Shown piece after piece: positions 10,399 to 18,522 of a stretch of 64,000 nucleotides of DNA. Source of the DNA: Algoriphagus vanfongensis DSM 17529. Lineage in GTDB: Bacteria > Bacteroidota > Bacteroidia > Cytophagales > Cyclobacteriaceae. The DNA lies in the NCBI RefSeq assembly GCF_000429465.1, contig NZ_AUBX01000010.1, positions 124,001-188,000 of the forward strand, given 5' to 3'. Both the position numbers and the translations under genes were made by a program. Below the pieces are notes generated by a model, which saw only the letters and a program-made list of their open reading frames with translations, had not been told where the DNA came from and searched no databases. The first letter of the stretch is position 1; each line of letters begins with the position of its first letter.

Positions 10399-11295
10399 AT
10401 GAACGAACGAATTTTATCCCTGAGTCCAGGCCCTTGGCAAGATTACGAATTGATAGATACTGGTGGCTTCGAAAAACTGGAGCGTTTTGGTGAATTTATA
10501 GTCAGCAGACCAGAGCCGCAGGCGATTTGGGATAAAAGCATGCCTGATTCCGAATGGAGAAAACTGTCTCACGCGCACTTTGCCAAAGAGAAGAATAACC
10601 CTGACAAGGGAAAATGGGAACAGCTTAAAAAAATGCCCCACAATTGGCAAATAGCCTATGAAAACCAAGATGGACTGAAGCTCAAATTGAATTTGGCTCA
10701 GACCTCCTTCAAGCATATCGGGCTCTTTCCGGAGCAGGCTGTCAATTGGGATTACATATATCAAACGATCCAAAAATCCCCTGTACCAAACCCAAAGGTA
10801 TTGAACCTCTTCGCATATACAGGTGCTGCTTCAGTAGCCGCCAAAGCAGCAGGAGCGGATGTGACTCATCTCGACTCAGTCAAGCAGGTAGTCACTTGGT
10901 CCCGACACAACATGGAAGCTTCTCAGCAAGATGGCATCCGATGGATAGTGGACGATGCTATGAAATTCATCAAGCGAGAGGCCAGAAGAGGAAACAAGTA
11001 TCAAGGAATCATTTTGGATCCTCCAGCATATGGCAGAGGTCCCGATGGTGAAAAATGGGTGCTCGAGGAGCAAATCAACGAAATGCTCAAAACCTGCGCT
11101 GAAATTCTGGATCCAGCCAATCACTTTTTGCTCTTGAATATGTATTCCCTCAGCTTTTCATCGTTGATCGCTGTCAATTTGATCCGATCCAATTTTGGTG
11201 AAGTCAAAAATCCCGAGCATGGAGAGCTCTACCTTCAGGATCGATTTGAAAAGAAACTACCTCTCGGGATTTTCTTCAGATTTTCCAGCTTCTAG
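10399..11295 (+). CDS. RlmI-like class I SAM-dependent methyltransferase
   Basis: A 298-residue protein with the SAM-binding motif I LNLFAYTGAASVAAKAAG (about residues 135-152), the acidic end of strand 2 in VTHLDSVKQVVTWSRHN, and motif IV ILDPPAYGRG (about 203-212), the DPP-x-Y signature of base methyltransferases related to RlmI/RlmK (COG1092). The N-terminal PUA domain of true RlmI is not evident, so the target RNA cannot be assigned. It starts a compact plus-strand run: 14 bp separate it from the aminotransferase, followed by two small genes and msrB. Confidence 0.8.
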   Translation: MNERILSLSPGPWQDYELIDTGGFEKLERFGEFIVSRPEPQAIWDKSMPDSEWRKLSHAHFAKEKNNPDKGKWEQLKKMPHNWQIAYENQDGLKLKLNLAQTSFKHIGLFPEQAVNWDYIYQTIQKSPVPNPKVLNLFAYTGAASVAAKAAGADVTHLDSVKQVVTWSRHNMEASQQDGIRWIVDDAMKFIKREARRGNKYQGIILDPPAYGRGPDGEKWVLEEQINEMLKTCAEILDPANHFLLLNMYSLSFSSLIAVNLIRSNFGEVKNPEHGELYLQDRFEKKLPLGIFFRFSSF

Positions 11296-11309
11296 ACCTA
11301 CCCTAATTC

Positions 11310-12500
11310 ATGAACAACCGACAGCTATTCCTTTCCCATCTTGCACAAACTACTGATTTCCCTTTGCTGATCGAAATAGAAAAAGCAGAGGGTATCTATA
11401 TGGTTGGGCCTGATGGCAAGCGATATATTGACCTGATCTCAGGCATTGGCGTGAGCAATGTAGGCCACCGACATCCTAAGGTATTAGAAGCCATCCAAAA
11501 TCAGCTGGATAAATACCTTCACCTGATGGTCTATGGAGAATATGTCCAAAGTCCGCAAGCACAGCTTGCCAAGGCAATTTGCGATACTCTCCCTGACTCA
11601 TTGGATAATGTATACCTAGTCAATAGCGGTTCGGAAGCTGTAGAAGGCGCTTTGAAGCTTGCCAAGCGCTATACGGGCAAACCCAAACTCCTCTCCTGTG
11701 TCAATGCCTATCATGGCAGTTCTCATGGCTCCCTCAGTGTGGGAGGCAATGAACTATTTAAACGAGCCTACCGCCCTTTACTTCCGGGGGTATCGAATAT
11801 TCGGTTTGGAGAAATGGAAGACCTAGCCCTGATCGACACAGATACCGCAGCCGTCATCGTGGAGACTGTACAAGGCGAGGCGGGAATTCAAGTAGCAACC
11901 CCTGCCTATTTTCAGGCTTTGAGAAAAAAATGTACGGAAACTGGCACGCTGTTGATCTTGGATGAAATCCAGGCTGGTTTTGGAAGAACAGGAAAATTTT
12001 GGGCTTTTGAACACTATGGAATCGTTCCGGACTTGATCGTGTGTGCCAAGGGAATGGGCGGAGGAATGCCCATCGGGGCATTTATTGCGAATAAAGAAGT
12101 CATGGGCGCTTTCAAAAACAACCCATTATTGGGACATATTACCACGTTTGGAGGTCATCCGGTAAGTGCGGCAGCTTCACTGGCAACCATCAAAGTGCTG
12201 CAGGAGGAAAAGCTAATAGAGCAGGTTGAGGAAAAAGCAGCACTTATTAAATCCTTGCTGGTACATCCAAAAATCAAGGGAATCCGAAACAAAGGATTGA
12301 TGATGGCGGTGGAATTTGAATCTTTTGATGTACTGAAACCCATCATTGACAAAGCGATAGAGCTGGGTGTGATCACTGACTGGTTTCTTTTCTGTGACGA
12401 TTCGATGCGGATCGCTCCTCCATTGACCATCAGTCAAGAACAAATCCGAGAAGCTTGTTCGCTTATATTGCAAGCCATTGATTCAGCAAATATGAACTGA
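11310..12500 (+). CDS. Class III PLP aminotransferase (acetylornithine aminotransferase-like)
   Basis: A 396-residue fold-type I aminotransferase. GPDGKRYIDLISGIGVSNVGHRHPKV at the N-terminus, NSGSEAVEGALKLA for cofactor phosphate binding, LLILDEIQAGFGRTGKFWAFEH with the ring-stacking Asp, and CAKGMGGGMPIGAFIA with the PLP-binding Lys (about residue 247) are all intact. The family includes ornithine, acetylornithine and 4-aminobutyrate aminotransferases; with no arginine genes nearby the substrate is open. It lies 14 bp after the methyltransferase and one base before the zinc-ribbon gene. Confidence 0.85.
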   Translation: MNNRQLFLSHLAQTTDFPLLIEIEKAEGIYMVGPDGKRYIDLISGIGVSNVGHRHPKVLEAIQNQLDKYLHLMVYGEYVQSPQAQLAKAICDTLPDSLDNVYLVNSGSEAVEGALKLAKRYTGKPKLLSCVNAYHGSSHGSLSVGGNELFKRAYRPLLPGVSNIRFGEMEDLALIDTDTAAVIVETVQGEAGIQVATPAYFQALRKKCTETGTLLILDEIQAGFGRTGKFWAFEHYGIVPDLIVCAKGMGGGMPIGAFIANKEVMGAFKNNPLLGHITTFGGHPVSAAASLATIKVLQEEKLIEQVEEKAALIKSLLVHPKIKGIRNKGLMMAVEFESFDVLKPIIDKAIELGVITDWFLFCDDSMRIAPPLTISQEQIREACSLILQAIDSANMN

Positions 12501-12501
12501 A

Positions 12502-12786
12502 ATGGGACAGAAGAAATGCCCCCACTGTCAGCAGTGGTCCGACTGGAATCAAGACATCGAAGATACATGTGAGCACTGTGGCAAGAAGCTCAGCCTCATG
12601 GAAATCCAGCGAAATCAAAAGCGAGAAGAAGAGCGAATAGCCAACGAGCAAAAATGGATGTTTTACATCCAGAAGTCAGACCCTCCTTTTATGGTGTTTT
12701 TGAAAAAAGCAGGAAATCTTTTCTACACTGTTTTTATGGCCATCATGACCTTTCTATTATGGCTGATCGCCGCGCTACCAGGTTGA
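12502..12786 (+). CDS. Small zinc-ribbon membrane protein
   Basis: A 94-residue protein with two CxxC pairs (CPHC at residues 6-9 and CEHC at about 24-27) that make a zinc ribbon, a charged helix (EIQRNQKREEERIANEQKW) and one C-terminal hydrophobic segment (about residues 72-91). It is a tail-anchored type of architecture with the zinc ribbon in the cytoplasm. No family function is known to me. The stop of the aminotransferase is one base upstream and the next gene starts inside its last 28 bases, so it is translationally packed in an operon. Confidence 0.75.
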   Translation: MGQKKCPHCQQWSDWNQDIEDTCEHCGKKLSLMEIQRNQKREEERIANEQKWMFYIQKSDPPFMVFLKKAGNLFYTVFMAIMTFLLWLIAALPG

Positions 12787-13157
12787 TTCAGGTAGTCAAA
12801 AATCCTTTCTTTTTCATTCCGGCTATCCTTTTTTGGATCAATCAAGCTGTAGAGAAATGGGGCTTCACCACTCCCACTTTAGTTTCTTCCTACCTGGATG
12901 ATCTGTTAGCCATGCCAGTGATCTTGGGATTGACGCTTCAGGTTTTTCAATGGATTCACTCGATGAAATCAAAATTTCGATTTACGGGAATCCAGACCAC
13001 TGTAGGACTTTTGTACGTCTCTTTGGCTTTCGAAGGATTCTTGCCTTTCTATTCTGAAGTGTATACGAGGGATTGGATAGACATCATCTGCTACGGGCTG
13101 GGAACCATTATTTTTTATAGATTTATCAATCCCACAAGCGTCCAGGTGATTTCCTGA
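12759..13157 (+). CDS. Small polytopic membrane protein of unknown function
   Basis: The 132-residue product starts at the ATG at 12759, inside the last codons of the zinc-ribbon gene (28-bp overlap in another frame). It has four hydrophobic stretches (about residues 14-24, 44-60, 75-90, 108-122) with a conserved-looking core SYLDDLLAMPVILGLTLQ between the first two. Similar short Bacteroidota proteins have been labelled as putative magnesium-citrate transporters, a name I would not trust for a protein of this size. Its tight overlap with the zinc-ribbon membrane protein suggests the two act together. Confidence 0.7.
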   Translation: MADRRATRLIQVVKNPFFFIPAILFWINQAVEKWGFTTPTLVSSYLDDLLAMPVILGLTLQVFQWIHSMKSKFRFTGIQTTVGLLYVSLAFEGFLPFYSEVYTRDWIDIICYGLGTIIFYRFINPTSVQVIS

Positions 13158-13199
13158 CCTGTGGCAAACTTCCTATTGAAAATTGATGTTAACCATATC

Positions 13200-13619
13200 A
13201 TGAGCAAAAAAGAGAAAAAAATCTATCCAGTTCAGGTATCTGAAGAGGAGCTAAAAAGCAAGCTCGACCCTGAATCTTACCATGTACTGCGTGAAAAAGG
13301 AACTGAAAGACCTTTCACAGGACAATACTATCTCAATAAAGACAGCGGAATTTATGAATGCAAAGTCTGTCACAACGAAATCTTCCATTCGAGTAAAAAA
13401 TATGATTCCGGCTGCGGATGGCCGAGTTTCACGGAGCCGATCCGACCTGAAGCCATCGATGTACAGATGGATTATTCCCACATGATGATTCGGGAGGAGA
13501 TTTTGTGTGCCAATTGCGGCTCACACCTTGGCCACCGTTTTCCGGATGGCCCCACAGATCAAGGCGGTATCCGCTACTGCATCAATTCGATCAGCATGGA
13601 TTTTTCCAAAGAGCAGTAA
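13200..13619 (+). CDS. msrB: Peptide-methionine (R)-S-oxide reductase
   Basis: Reduces the R-epimer of methionine sulfoxide in proteins. The start at 13200 gives 139 residues, the usual MsrB size. Zinc is held by two CxxC pairs (CKVC and CANC), the stretch SGCGWPSFTEPI is the substrate-binding core, and the catalytic Cys lies in GIRYCINSISMDF (about residue 127). No signal peptide is present, so it is cytoplasmic. It ends the plus-strand run that begins at 10399 and converges on the aldo/keto reductase with an 8-bp gap. Confidence 0.93.
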   Translation: MSKKEKKIYPVQVSEEELKSKLDPESYHVLREKGTERPFTGQYYLNKDSGIYECKVCHNEIFHSSKKYDSGCGWPSFTEPIRPEAIDVQMDYSHMMIREEILCANCGSHLGHRFPDGPTDQGGIRYCINSISMDFSKEQ

Positions 13620-13627
13620 GTGATCAT

Positions 13628-14509
13628 TTACCGGTGATCTTGATAAAAGTTCGCCGGTAGTTTCCTTCTGATTGCTTGAATGAGATCCGGATCTATACCT
13701 TTGCTTTCTTCATAGGATCTGACCATTTTTTCTACTTGATGAACGGAACTTGCGCCGATTACCAGTGAGCCAACTGCTTTTTGGTCAAGTCCAAAGCGAA
13801 TAAGTAAAGACTCTGGAGAATAGTCAAAGGAATTGAAGAAGCTTTGGAAAGAACTCACTTTCGAAGCATCATATCCCAAGAAATCTTTTGCTTCTTTGTC
13901 TATCAGCATTCCTTTTGCAAAAGCTCCTCTCACCAAAACTCTAGTCGAAGTCTGAGCCAATACAGGAAAGACAACTTCCTCCGCTCTTCTATCCAGAGGA
14001 TTATATTGCATCATAATCGTAGCCGGAGGCTGGAGTTCCATGACTTTCCGAATGACATTGGGGCGGATAGAGGAAATACCAAACTCTTTGATTTTACCTT
14101 GATTTTTTAAAATTTCGAAAGCCTCCAGTGTTTCCTCCCAAGGATCATCTATAGTCCCTCCATGAAGCTGATACAGGTCGATAGTATCTAGTTGCAGGCG
14201 CCTTAGACTCTGGTCTACTGCTTTTAGAATGTACTCCTTTTTGGGATTCCAATCCCATCCGCTTCCATCATCTCGCCATTGGTTACCCACTTTGGTAGCG
14301 ATCATTACCTCTTCACGTCTATCGCGGATAGCTTTCCCTACCAAAGACTCATTGTGACCTTTTTGATACAAATCGGCCGTATCCAAAAGCCTGATCCCGT
14401 GATCAATAGCTGCATGAATGATTGATAATGCGGATTTTTCATCCTCTGGCAATGACATGCATCCCAGGGCTATTTCCGTTGGGCTAAAAGAGGCTTTTGG
14501 GTTATTCAT
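13628..14509 (-). CDS. Aldo/keto reductase
   Basis: A 293-residue NADPH-dependent oxidoreductase with the (beta/alpha)8 AKR pattern. The catalytic tetrad can be seen: Asp and Tyr in LLDTADLYQKG (about residues 38-48), Lys in MIATKVGNQW, and His in DLYQLHGGTIDD. The C-terminal cofactor region VGSLVIGASSVHQVEK is present. The pattern fits the YcsN/YdhF-like group, whose physiological substrates are poorly known. It is a single gene converging on msrB and divergent from pfkA. Confidence 0.88.
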   Translation of the reverse strand: MNNPKASFSPTEIALGCMSLPEDEKSALSIIHAAIDHGIRLLDTADLYQKGHNESLVGKAIRDRREEVMIATKVGNQWRDDGSGWDWNPKKEYILKAVDQSLRRLQLDTIDLYQLHGGTIDDPWEETLEAFEILKNQGKIKEFGISSIRPNVIRKVMELQPPATIMMQYNPLDRRAEEVVFPVLAQTSTRVLVRGAFAKGMLIDKEAKDFLGYDASKVSSFQSFFNSFDYSPESLLIRFGLDQKAVGSLVIGASSVHQVEKMVRSYEESKGIDPDLIQAIRRKLPANFYQDHR

Positions 14510-14612
14510 CTGATATTCAATAGCTTAAATTTAGGATTTTTCAAAGTCTTACCTTTGGCAAAAATTTATACTTTATTCATCCCAGAAACTACTGCTTTCC
14601 TTCATTAATCCC

Positions 14613-14620
14613 TATTTTTG
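14613..14620 (+). promoter_or_regulatory. Candidate -7 promoter box of pfkA
   Basis: TATTTTTG matches TANNTTTG, 21 bp before the pfkA ATG. A second match, TACCTTTG, lies at 14550-14557. Neither has a TTG at the ideal distance upstream. Confidence 0.4.
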
Positions 14621-14641
14621 GGAGGCTTAAAACCTATTAAC

Positions 14642-15616
14642 ATGAAAAAAATCGCTGTTTTTACATCTGGGGGAGACAGTCCCGGAATGAATGCATGCAT
14701 CAGAGCAGTAGTGAGAACTGCCATCTATAAAGGGCTGGAAGTCTATGGAATCAACCGGGGCTATGAGGGGATGATAGAAGGAGATATCAAACGGCTCTAT
14801 TCACACTCTGTCAGTAATATTGTGCAGCGGGGAGGTACTATCCTCAAGTCAGCAAGATCACAAGAATTCAGAACTCCAGAAGGAAGAAAAGCTGCCTATG
14901 ACAATCTAGTCAAACACGGTATAGACGGGATTGTAGCTATCGGTGGCGATGGTACTTTCACAGGTGCCAAGATCTTCTTTGAGGAATTTGGAATTCCTAC
15001 GGTGGGATGCCCCGGCACTATCGATAATGATATCTATGGCACAGACTATACGATCGGTTTTGATACAGCTGTAAATACTGCCTTGGAGGCTATCGACAAA
15101 ATCAGGGACACAGCCGCCGCCCATGACAGAATCTTCTTTATCGAAGTGATGGGTAGAGATGCTGGGTTTATTGCTGTGGAGTCAGGAATCGGTGGCGGAG
15201 CGGAATTCGTCATGGTACCAGAAACCAAAACAGACCTGGATGCCGTAGTGAAGTCTCTCAAAAATCTCCGAAAAACGAAAACCTCCTGTGTGATTGTAGT
15301 AGCTGAAGGCGACGAGGAGGGAAATGCAGAAGAGGTGATGGCTAAGGTAAAGACCAAAATCAAAGACGATAGCAAAGAATTCAAAGTCACTACTCTGGGG
15401 CATATTCAGAGAGGTGGCAATCCTACCGCTCGTGACCGAGTATTGGCCAGTCGATGTGGAATGGCCGCAGTAGAAGGCCTCATTTCTGGCAAAGTCAACT
15501 GCATGGCGGGAATTATTCATCAGGAAGTCGTCTATACTTCATTTGCTGACTGCATCGGCAAAACCAAGCCTATCAACGAGGACCAATTGAAATTACTAGA
15601 CATTCTAAGTATCTGA
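14642..15616 (+). CDS. pfkA: ATP-dependent 6-phosphofructokinase
   Basis: Phosphorylates fructose 6-phosphate in glycolysis. The ATG at 14642 gives 324 residues, the standard size of bacterial PfkA. Motifs are intact: GGDSPGMNACIRAVV for ATP binding, GGDGTFTGA, the catalytic PGTIDNDIYGTDYTIGFDTA (about residues 123-142), and FIEVMGRDAGFIA for the sugar phosphate. Gly after GGDG-T fits an ATP enzyme and not a PPi enzyme. The next small gene starts one base after its stop. Confidence 0.95.
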   Translation: MKKIAVFTSGGDSPGMNACIRAVVRTAIYKGLEVYGINRGYEGMIEGDIKRLYSHSVSNIVQRGGTILKSARSQEFRTPEGRKAAYDNLVKHGIDGIVAIGGDGTFTGAKIFFEEFGIPTVGCPGTIDNDIYGTDYTIGFDTAVNTALEAIDKIRDTAAAHDRIFFIEVMGRDAGFIAVESGIGGGAEFVMVPETKTDLDAVVKSLKNLRKTKTSCVIVVAEGDEEGNAEEVMAKVKTKIKDDSKEFKVTTLGHIQRGGNPTARDRVLASRCGMAAVEGLISGKVNCMAGIIHQEVVYTSFADCIGKTKPINEDQLKLLDILSI

Positions 15617-15617
15617 T

Positions 15618-15956
15618 ATGGGATATATTCCATTATTTCTGACTATGGGAGGCGCAAGCCTCCTTTTTTTCCTTACAGTGAAAAATTCACTCCTGAAGAA
15701 GCTGAATCTCCAAAAAGAACTCGGTTTACAGTTAAGTCTAGCTGTACCCGAGTTGACTTTGGGACCAGAAGATCATACAAATCCTGATCTATTGATCGAA
15801 AAGTTGAAAAATCTCACTCTATCTCTGGACAAAAAAGAGGAAGCGCTAAAGCTACTTCGTCAGATGAAAGTCAACAGAAAACAATACAATGAACTGATCA
15901 AAAAAGCTCCTTATAATTGGGTAGCACAACTGGGTGGTTTCAAAGAAATCGCCTAG
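15618..15956 (+). CDS. Small membrane-anchored protein of unknown function
   Basis: A 112-residue product that begins with one hydrophobic segment (about residues 3-20), then a helical, lysine- and leucine-rich part (LLIEKLKNLTLSLDKKEEALKLLRQMKVNRKQYNEL) and a short conserved-looking tail (APYNWVAQLGGFKEIA). It is probably an inner-membrane protein with a cytoplasmic coiled helix. The start lies one base after the pfkA stop, so it is co-transcribed with pfkA. No function is recognised. Confidence 0.65.
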   Translation: MGYIPLFLTMGGASLLFFLTVKNSLLKKLNLQKELGLQLSLAVPELTLGPEDHTNPDLLIEKLKNLTLSLDKKEEALKLLRQMKVNRKQYNELIKKAPYNWVAQLGGFKEIA

Positions 15957-15980
15957 TTCATTTTTTTACTTTACCGATCG

Positions 15981-16847
15981 TCAAATCAGATCCAACGCCC
16001 GCTTCAACGCCGGATTTCTATTTTCCGGCTTCCAAATCACCGATAGCTCAGTAAACTCTTCCGTCTCCGGAATTTCCATAAACCGAACCTTCAGTTCATA
16101 CCCCTCTTGCAAGGAGCTCGGCACAATCGCCACTCCCAGGCCATTTTCTACCATTTTGAAGATCGTCAGCGCATGCACTGATTTGTGCTTGGTCTTTGGA
16201 GAAAAACCTGCCGAACGACAAATCCCCAAGATCTGATCGTAGTAATGCTTGCTATAATCACTCGAAAACAAAATGAAGGGCATTTCGGCAAATTGCCTCA
16301 AACTAAGAAATGATTCCTCATCGATAGGATGATCAAGCGGAACTACCAACGAAAAAGTATCCTTCAGCACCGTTTTCTTTTCCAGATTTTCCGGCACCGT
16401 CGACATCCTTACAAATCCCAAATCAAGACTGTCCTTTTGGATCATTTCCACCTGCATGGCATTGCTGAGTTCTTCCAGACTTGTCGTGATCTCTGGCTGA
16501 TCCTGATTGAGCTTCTGCAGCAAATCTGGCAGGACACGATTGGATGCGGAACCCAAAAAACCTACTCTCAACTCCCCTACTTTCCCTGCTGCAATTTCCT
16601 TCAGTTGATTTTTAGTAGTCTCCAAGTGATTCAGGACAAAGTCCACCTCTCCCTTCAGATAAACTCCCGCTGCTGTCAGTTCTACATGCTTCTGATCTCG
16701 CTCAAACAGCTGTACGGCAAGTTTTTCCTCCAGCTGTTTGATCTGACGGCTCAGTCCCGGCTGAGAAATAAAAAGCTTATCAGCTGCTTTTCGAAAACTC
16801 AACTCCTCAGCCACAGCCTGAAAATAAAGTAAATGCCTTAGCTCCAT
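15981..16847 (-). CDS. LysR family regulator, probable regulator of the hut genes
   Basis: A 288-residue LysR-type protein. Residues 1-60 hold the winged helix-turn-helix (LSFRKAADKLFISQPGLSRQIKQLE, then LFERDQKHVELTAAG); residues about 90-288 form the periplasmic-binding-like effector domain, beginning GELRVGFLGSASNRVLPDLL. It is divergent from hutH with a 97-bp gap that carries promoter boxes and repeated half-sites. Regulation of hut by LysR is an inference from position; hut operons elsewhere are mostly under HutC (GntR family), HutP or CRP/NAC. Confidence 0.85.
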   Translation of the reverse strand: MELRHLLYFQAVAEELSFRKAADKLFISQPGLSRQIKQLEEKLAVQLFERDQKHVELTAAGVYLKGEVDFVLNHLETTKNQLKEIAAGKVGELRVGFLGSASNRVLPDLLQKLNQDQPEITTSLEELSNAMQVEMIQKDSLDLGFVRMSTVPENLEKKTVLKDTFSLVVPLDHPIDEESFLSLRQFAEMPFILFSSDYSKHYYDQILGICRSAGFSPKTKHKSVHALTIFKMVENGLGVAIVPSSLQEGYELKVRFMEIPETEEFTELSVIWKPENRNPALKRALDLI

Positions 16848-16899
16848 TGATACCTACTGGTTATTATATATTGACAAAAATAGTATCAAAAAGCATCAA
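16846..16899. promoter_or_regulatory. Putative LysR operator with GTATCAA/GCATCAA half-sites
   Basis: An inverted pair TTGATAC (16847-16853) and GTATCAA (16883-16889) and a direct copy GCATCAA (16893-16899), the last two exactly 10 bp apart, lie between the LysR start and hutH. A LysR-type protein could bind these; the inverted copy overlaps the LysR start codon, which would suit autoregulation. Confidence 0.4.
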
Positions 16900-16903
16900 T
16901 CAA
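16875..16903 (-). promoter_or_regulatory. Candidate promoter of the LysR gene
   Basis: On the minus strand, TTG (16903-16901), 18 bp, then TATTTTTG (16882-16875), a match to TANNTTTG. The LysR ATG is 28 bp further on. Confidence 0.45.
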
Positions 16904-16909
16904 AGACCG

Positions 16910-16917
16910 TATCTTTG
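16910..16917 (+). promoter_or_regulatory. Candidate -7 box of the hutH promoter
   Basis: TATCTTTG matches TANNTTTG exactly, but no TTG lies 19-21 bp upstream, as expected for a promoter that depends on an activator. Transcription would begin near 16924, which supports the hutH start at 16945 rather than at 16918. Confidence 0.5.
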
Positions 16918-16944
16918 ATGGAAGAATATAAACCCACCCAAATC

Positions 16945-18510
16945 ATGCAAACGTTCCACTACGGTCAGGACCATTTGACTGCATCCATTGCACTCAAACT
17001 AGCCCGAAAAGAGATTCAAGGTGTTTTTTCTAAGTGCACAATACAGCAAATCGAATCTTCGGCAGCCGCTGTCGCAAAAATAGCCCAAGGCGAAAAAGCT
17101 GTTTATGGGATCAACACTGGTTTTGGACCACTTTGCACCAGCAAAATATCTGCATCAGATACGACTACCCTACAAGAAAACCTACTCAAAAGTCATGCAG
17201 TCGGTGTAGGCGAACCCGTGGATCTAGAAATTGCCAGATTGATGATGGTGCTAAAGATCCATGCTTTGGCTCAAGGCTATTCTGGGATAAGACTGGAAAC
17301 CATCCAGCGGATTCACTGGATGCTCGACAAAGACCTGATTCCATTGGTTCCTATTCAAGGCTCCGTCGGTGCATCGGGTGATTTGGCCCCCTTGTCTCAT
17401 TTGTTTTTACCCTTGATCGGCTTGGGGAAAGTCTGGCATCAGGGAAGATTTTTACCGACCCAAGTCGTACTGGAAGAATACCATCAAAAGTCTTTGAAAT
17501 TGGGACCAAAAGAGGGCTTGGCATTGATCAATGGCACTCAGTTTATGGCCGCACATGGGATGAAAATCGTCGAAAAACTTCATAACCTACTCACCCATGC
17601 CAGTATCACAGGAGCCATGATGATTGAGGGATTGATGGGTTCTGTCAAACCTTTTTCGGCAGAACTACATGAGCTCCGCCCATTTGCAGGAAATCAACAT
17701 GTCGCGCAAACCATCCTCAATCTCCTCCACGAATCCGAGATCGTGAATTCCCATATCAACTGTGCCCGAGTGCAGGATCCCTATTCTCTCCGCTGCATGC
17801 CACAAGTTCACGGCGCCAGCTGGAATGCCTGGCTACATGTCAAAGATACGTTGGAAATCGAGATCAATTCCGTCACGGACAACCCTGTCGTGTTTGATGA
17901 AAACCACACGGTTTCGGGAGGTCATTTTCATGGACAGCCGATTGCCATGACGCTGGATTATGCATGTCTTGCTGCATCAGAATTGGGAAATATTTCTGAC
18001 CGAAGAATCTACCTCTCGATAGAAGGGGATACTCCTGGCGTCCCCAAATTGCTTTTGAAAGAAACAGGTCTCAACTCCGGCCTTATGATCCCTCAATACA
18101 CAACAGCTGCCTTGGCTTCAGAAAACAAAGGTTTATGTTTTCCTGCTTCTGCCGATTCTATTCCTACGTCTTTGGGACAGGAAGATCATGTCAGTATGGG
18201 GAGCATAGGAGGAAGAAAAGCTTTGAGAGTCATCGAAAATGTGGAAAAAATCCTAGGCATTGAACTCTTCTATGCAGCACAGGCCATGGACTACCATGCT
18301 CCGATGAAGTCCGGCAAAATCATGACCGCTATCTACGACAAAGTGCGCGAACAAATCAGTCCAGTGGTGAGTGATCGAGTGATGTATGAGGACATGGAAA
18401 CAGCCATTAATCTTATTCGATCTGGTGAATTAGTACACTTGGCGAAGAAGGTTGCTCAGACTGAAAACCTATCTTTTGATACTGAATGGACTGAAAGATT
18501 CAGCTACTAA
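16945..18510 (+). CDS. hutH: Histidine ammonia-lyase
   Basis: First step of histidine degradation: deamination of L-histidine to urocanate. About 521 residues. The MIO prosthetic group forms from Ala-Ser-Gly in GSVGASGDLAPLSH (about residue 143). Other family blocks are YGINTGFGPLCTSKI, LALINGTQFMAA, the QDPYSLRCMPQVHGA substrate region, and SVTDNPVVF. An in-frame ATG at 16918 exists, but it overlaps the probable transcription start region, so 16945 (MQTFHYG) is preferred. It is followed by hutI after 12 bp. Confidence 0.95.
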   Translation: MQTFHYGQDHLTASIALKLARKEIQGVFSKCTIQQIESSAAAVAKIAQGEKAVYGINTGFGPLCTSKISASDTTTLQENLLKSHAVGVGEPVDLEIARLMMVLKIHALAQGYSGIRLETIQRIHWMLDKDLIPLVPIQGSVGASGDLAPLSHLFLPLIGLGKVWHQGRFLPTQVVLEEYHQKSLKLGPKEGLALINGTQFMAAHGMKIVEKLHNLLTHASITGAMMIEGLMGSVKPFSAELHELRPFAGNQHVAQTILNLLHESEIVNSHINCARVQDPYSLRCMPQVHGASWNAWLHVKDTLEIEINSVTDNPVVFDENHTVSGGHFHGQPIAMTLDYACLAASELGNISDRRIYLSIEGDTPGVPKLLLKETGLNSGLMIPQYTTAALASENKGLCFPASADSIPTSLGQEDHVSMGSIGGRKALRVIENVEKILGIELFYAAQAMDYHAPMKSGKIMTAIYDKVREQISPVVSDRVMYEDMETAINLIRSGELVHLAKKVAQTENLSFDTEWTERFSY

Positions 18511-18522
18511 ACCCAAAAACCG

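Noticed and set aside
16918..16944. Earlier ATG of hutH at 16918
   Set aside because: It lies directly at the -7 box; the family N-terminus fits 16945 better. It cannot be fully excluded.
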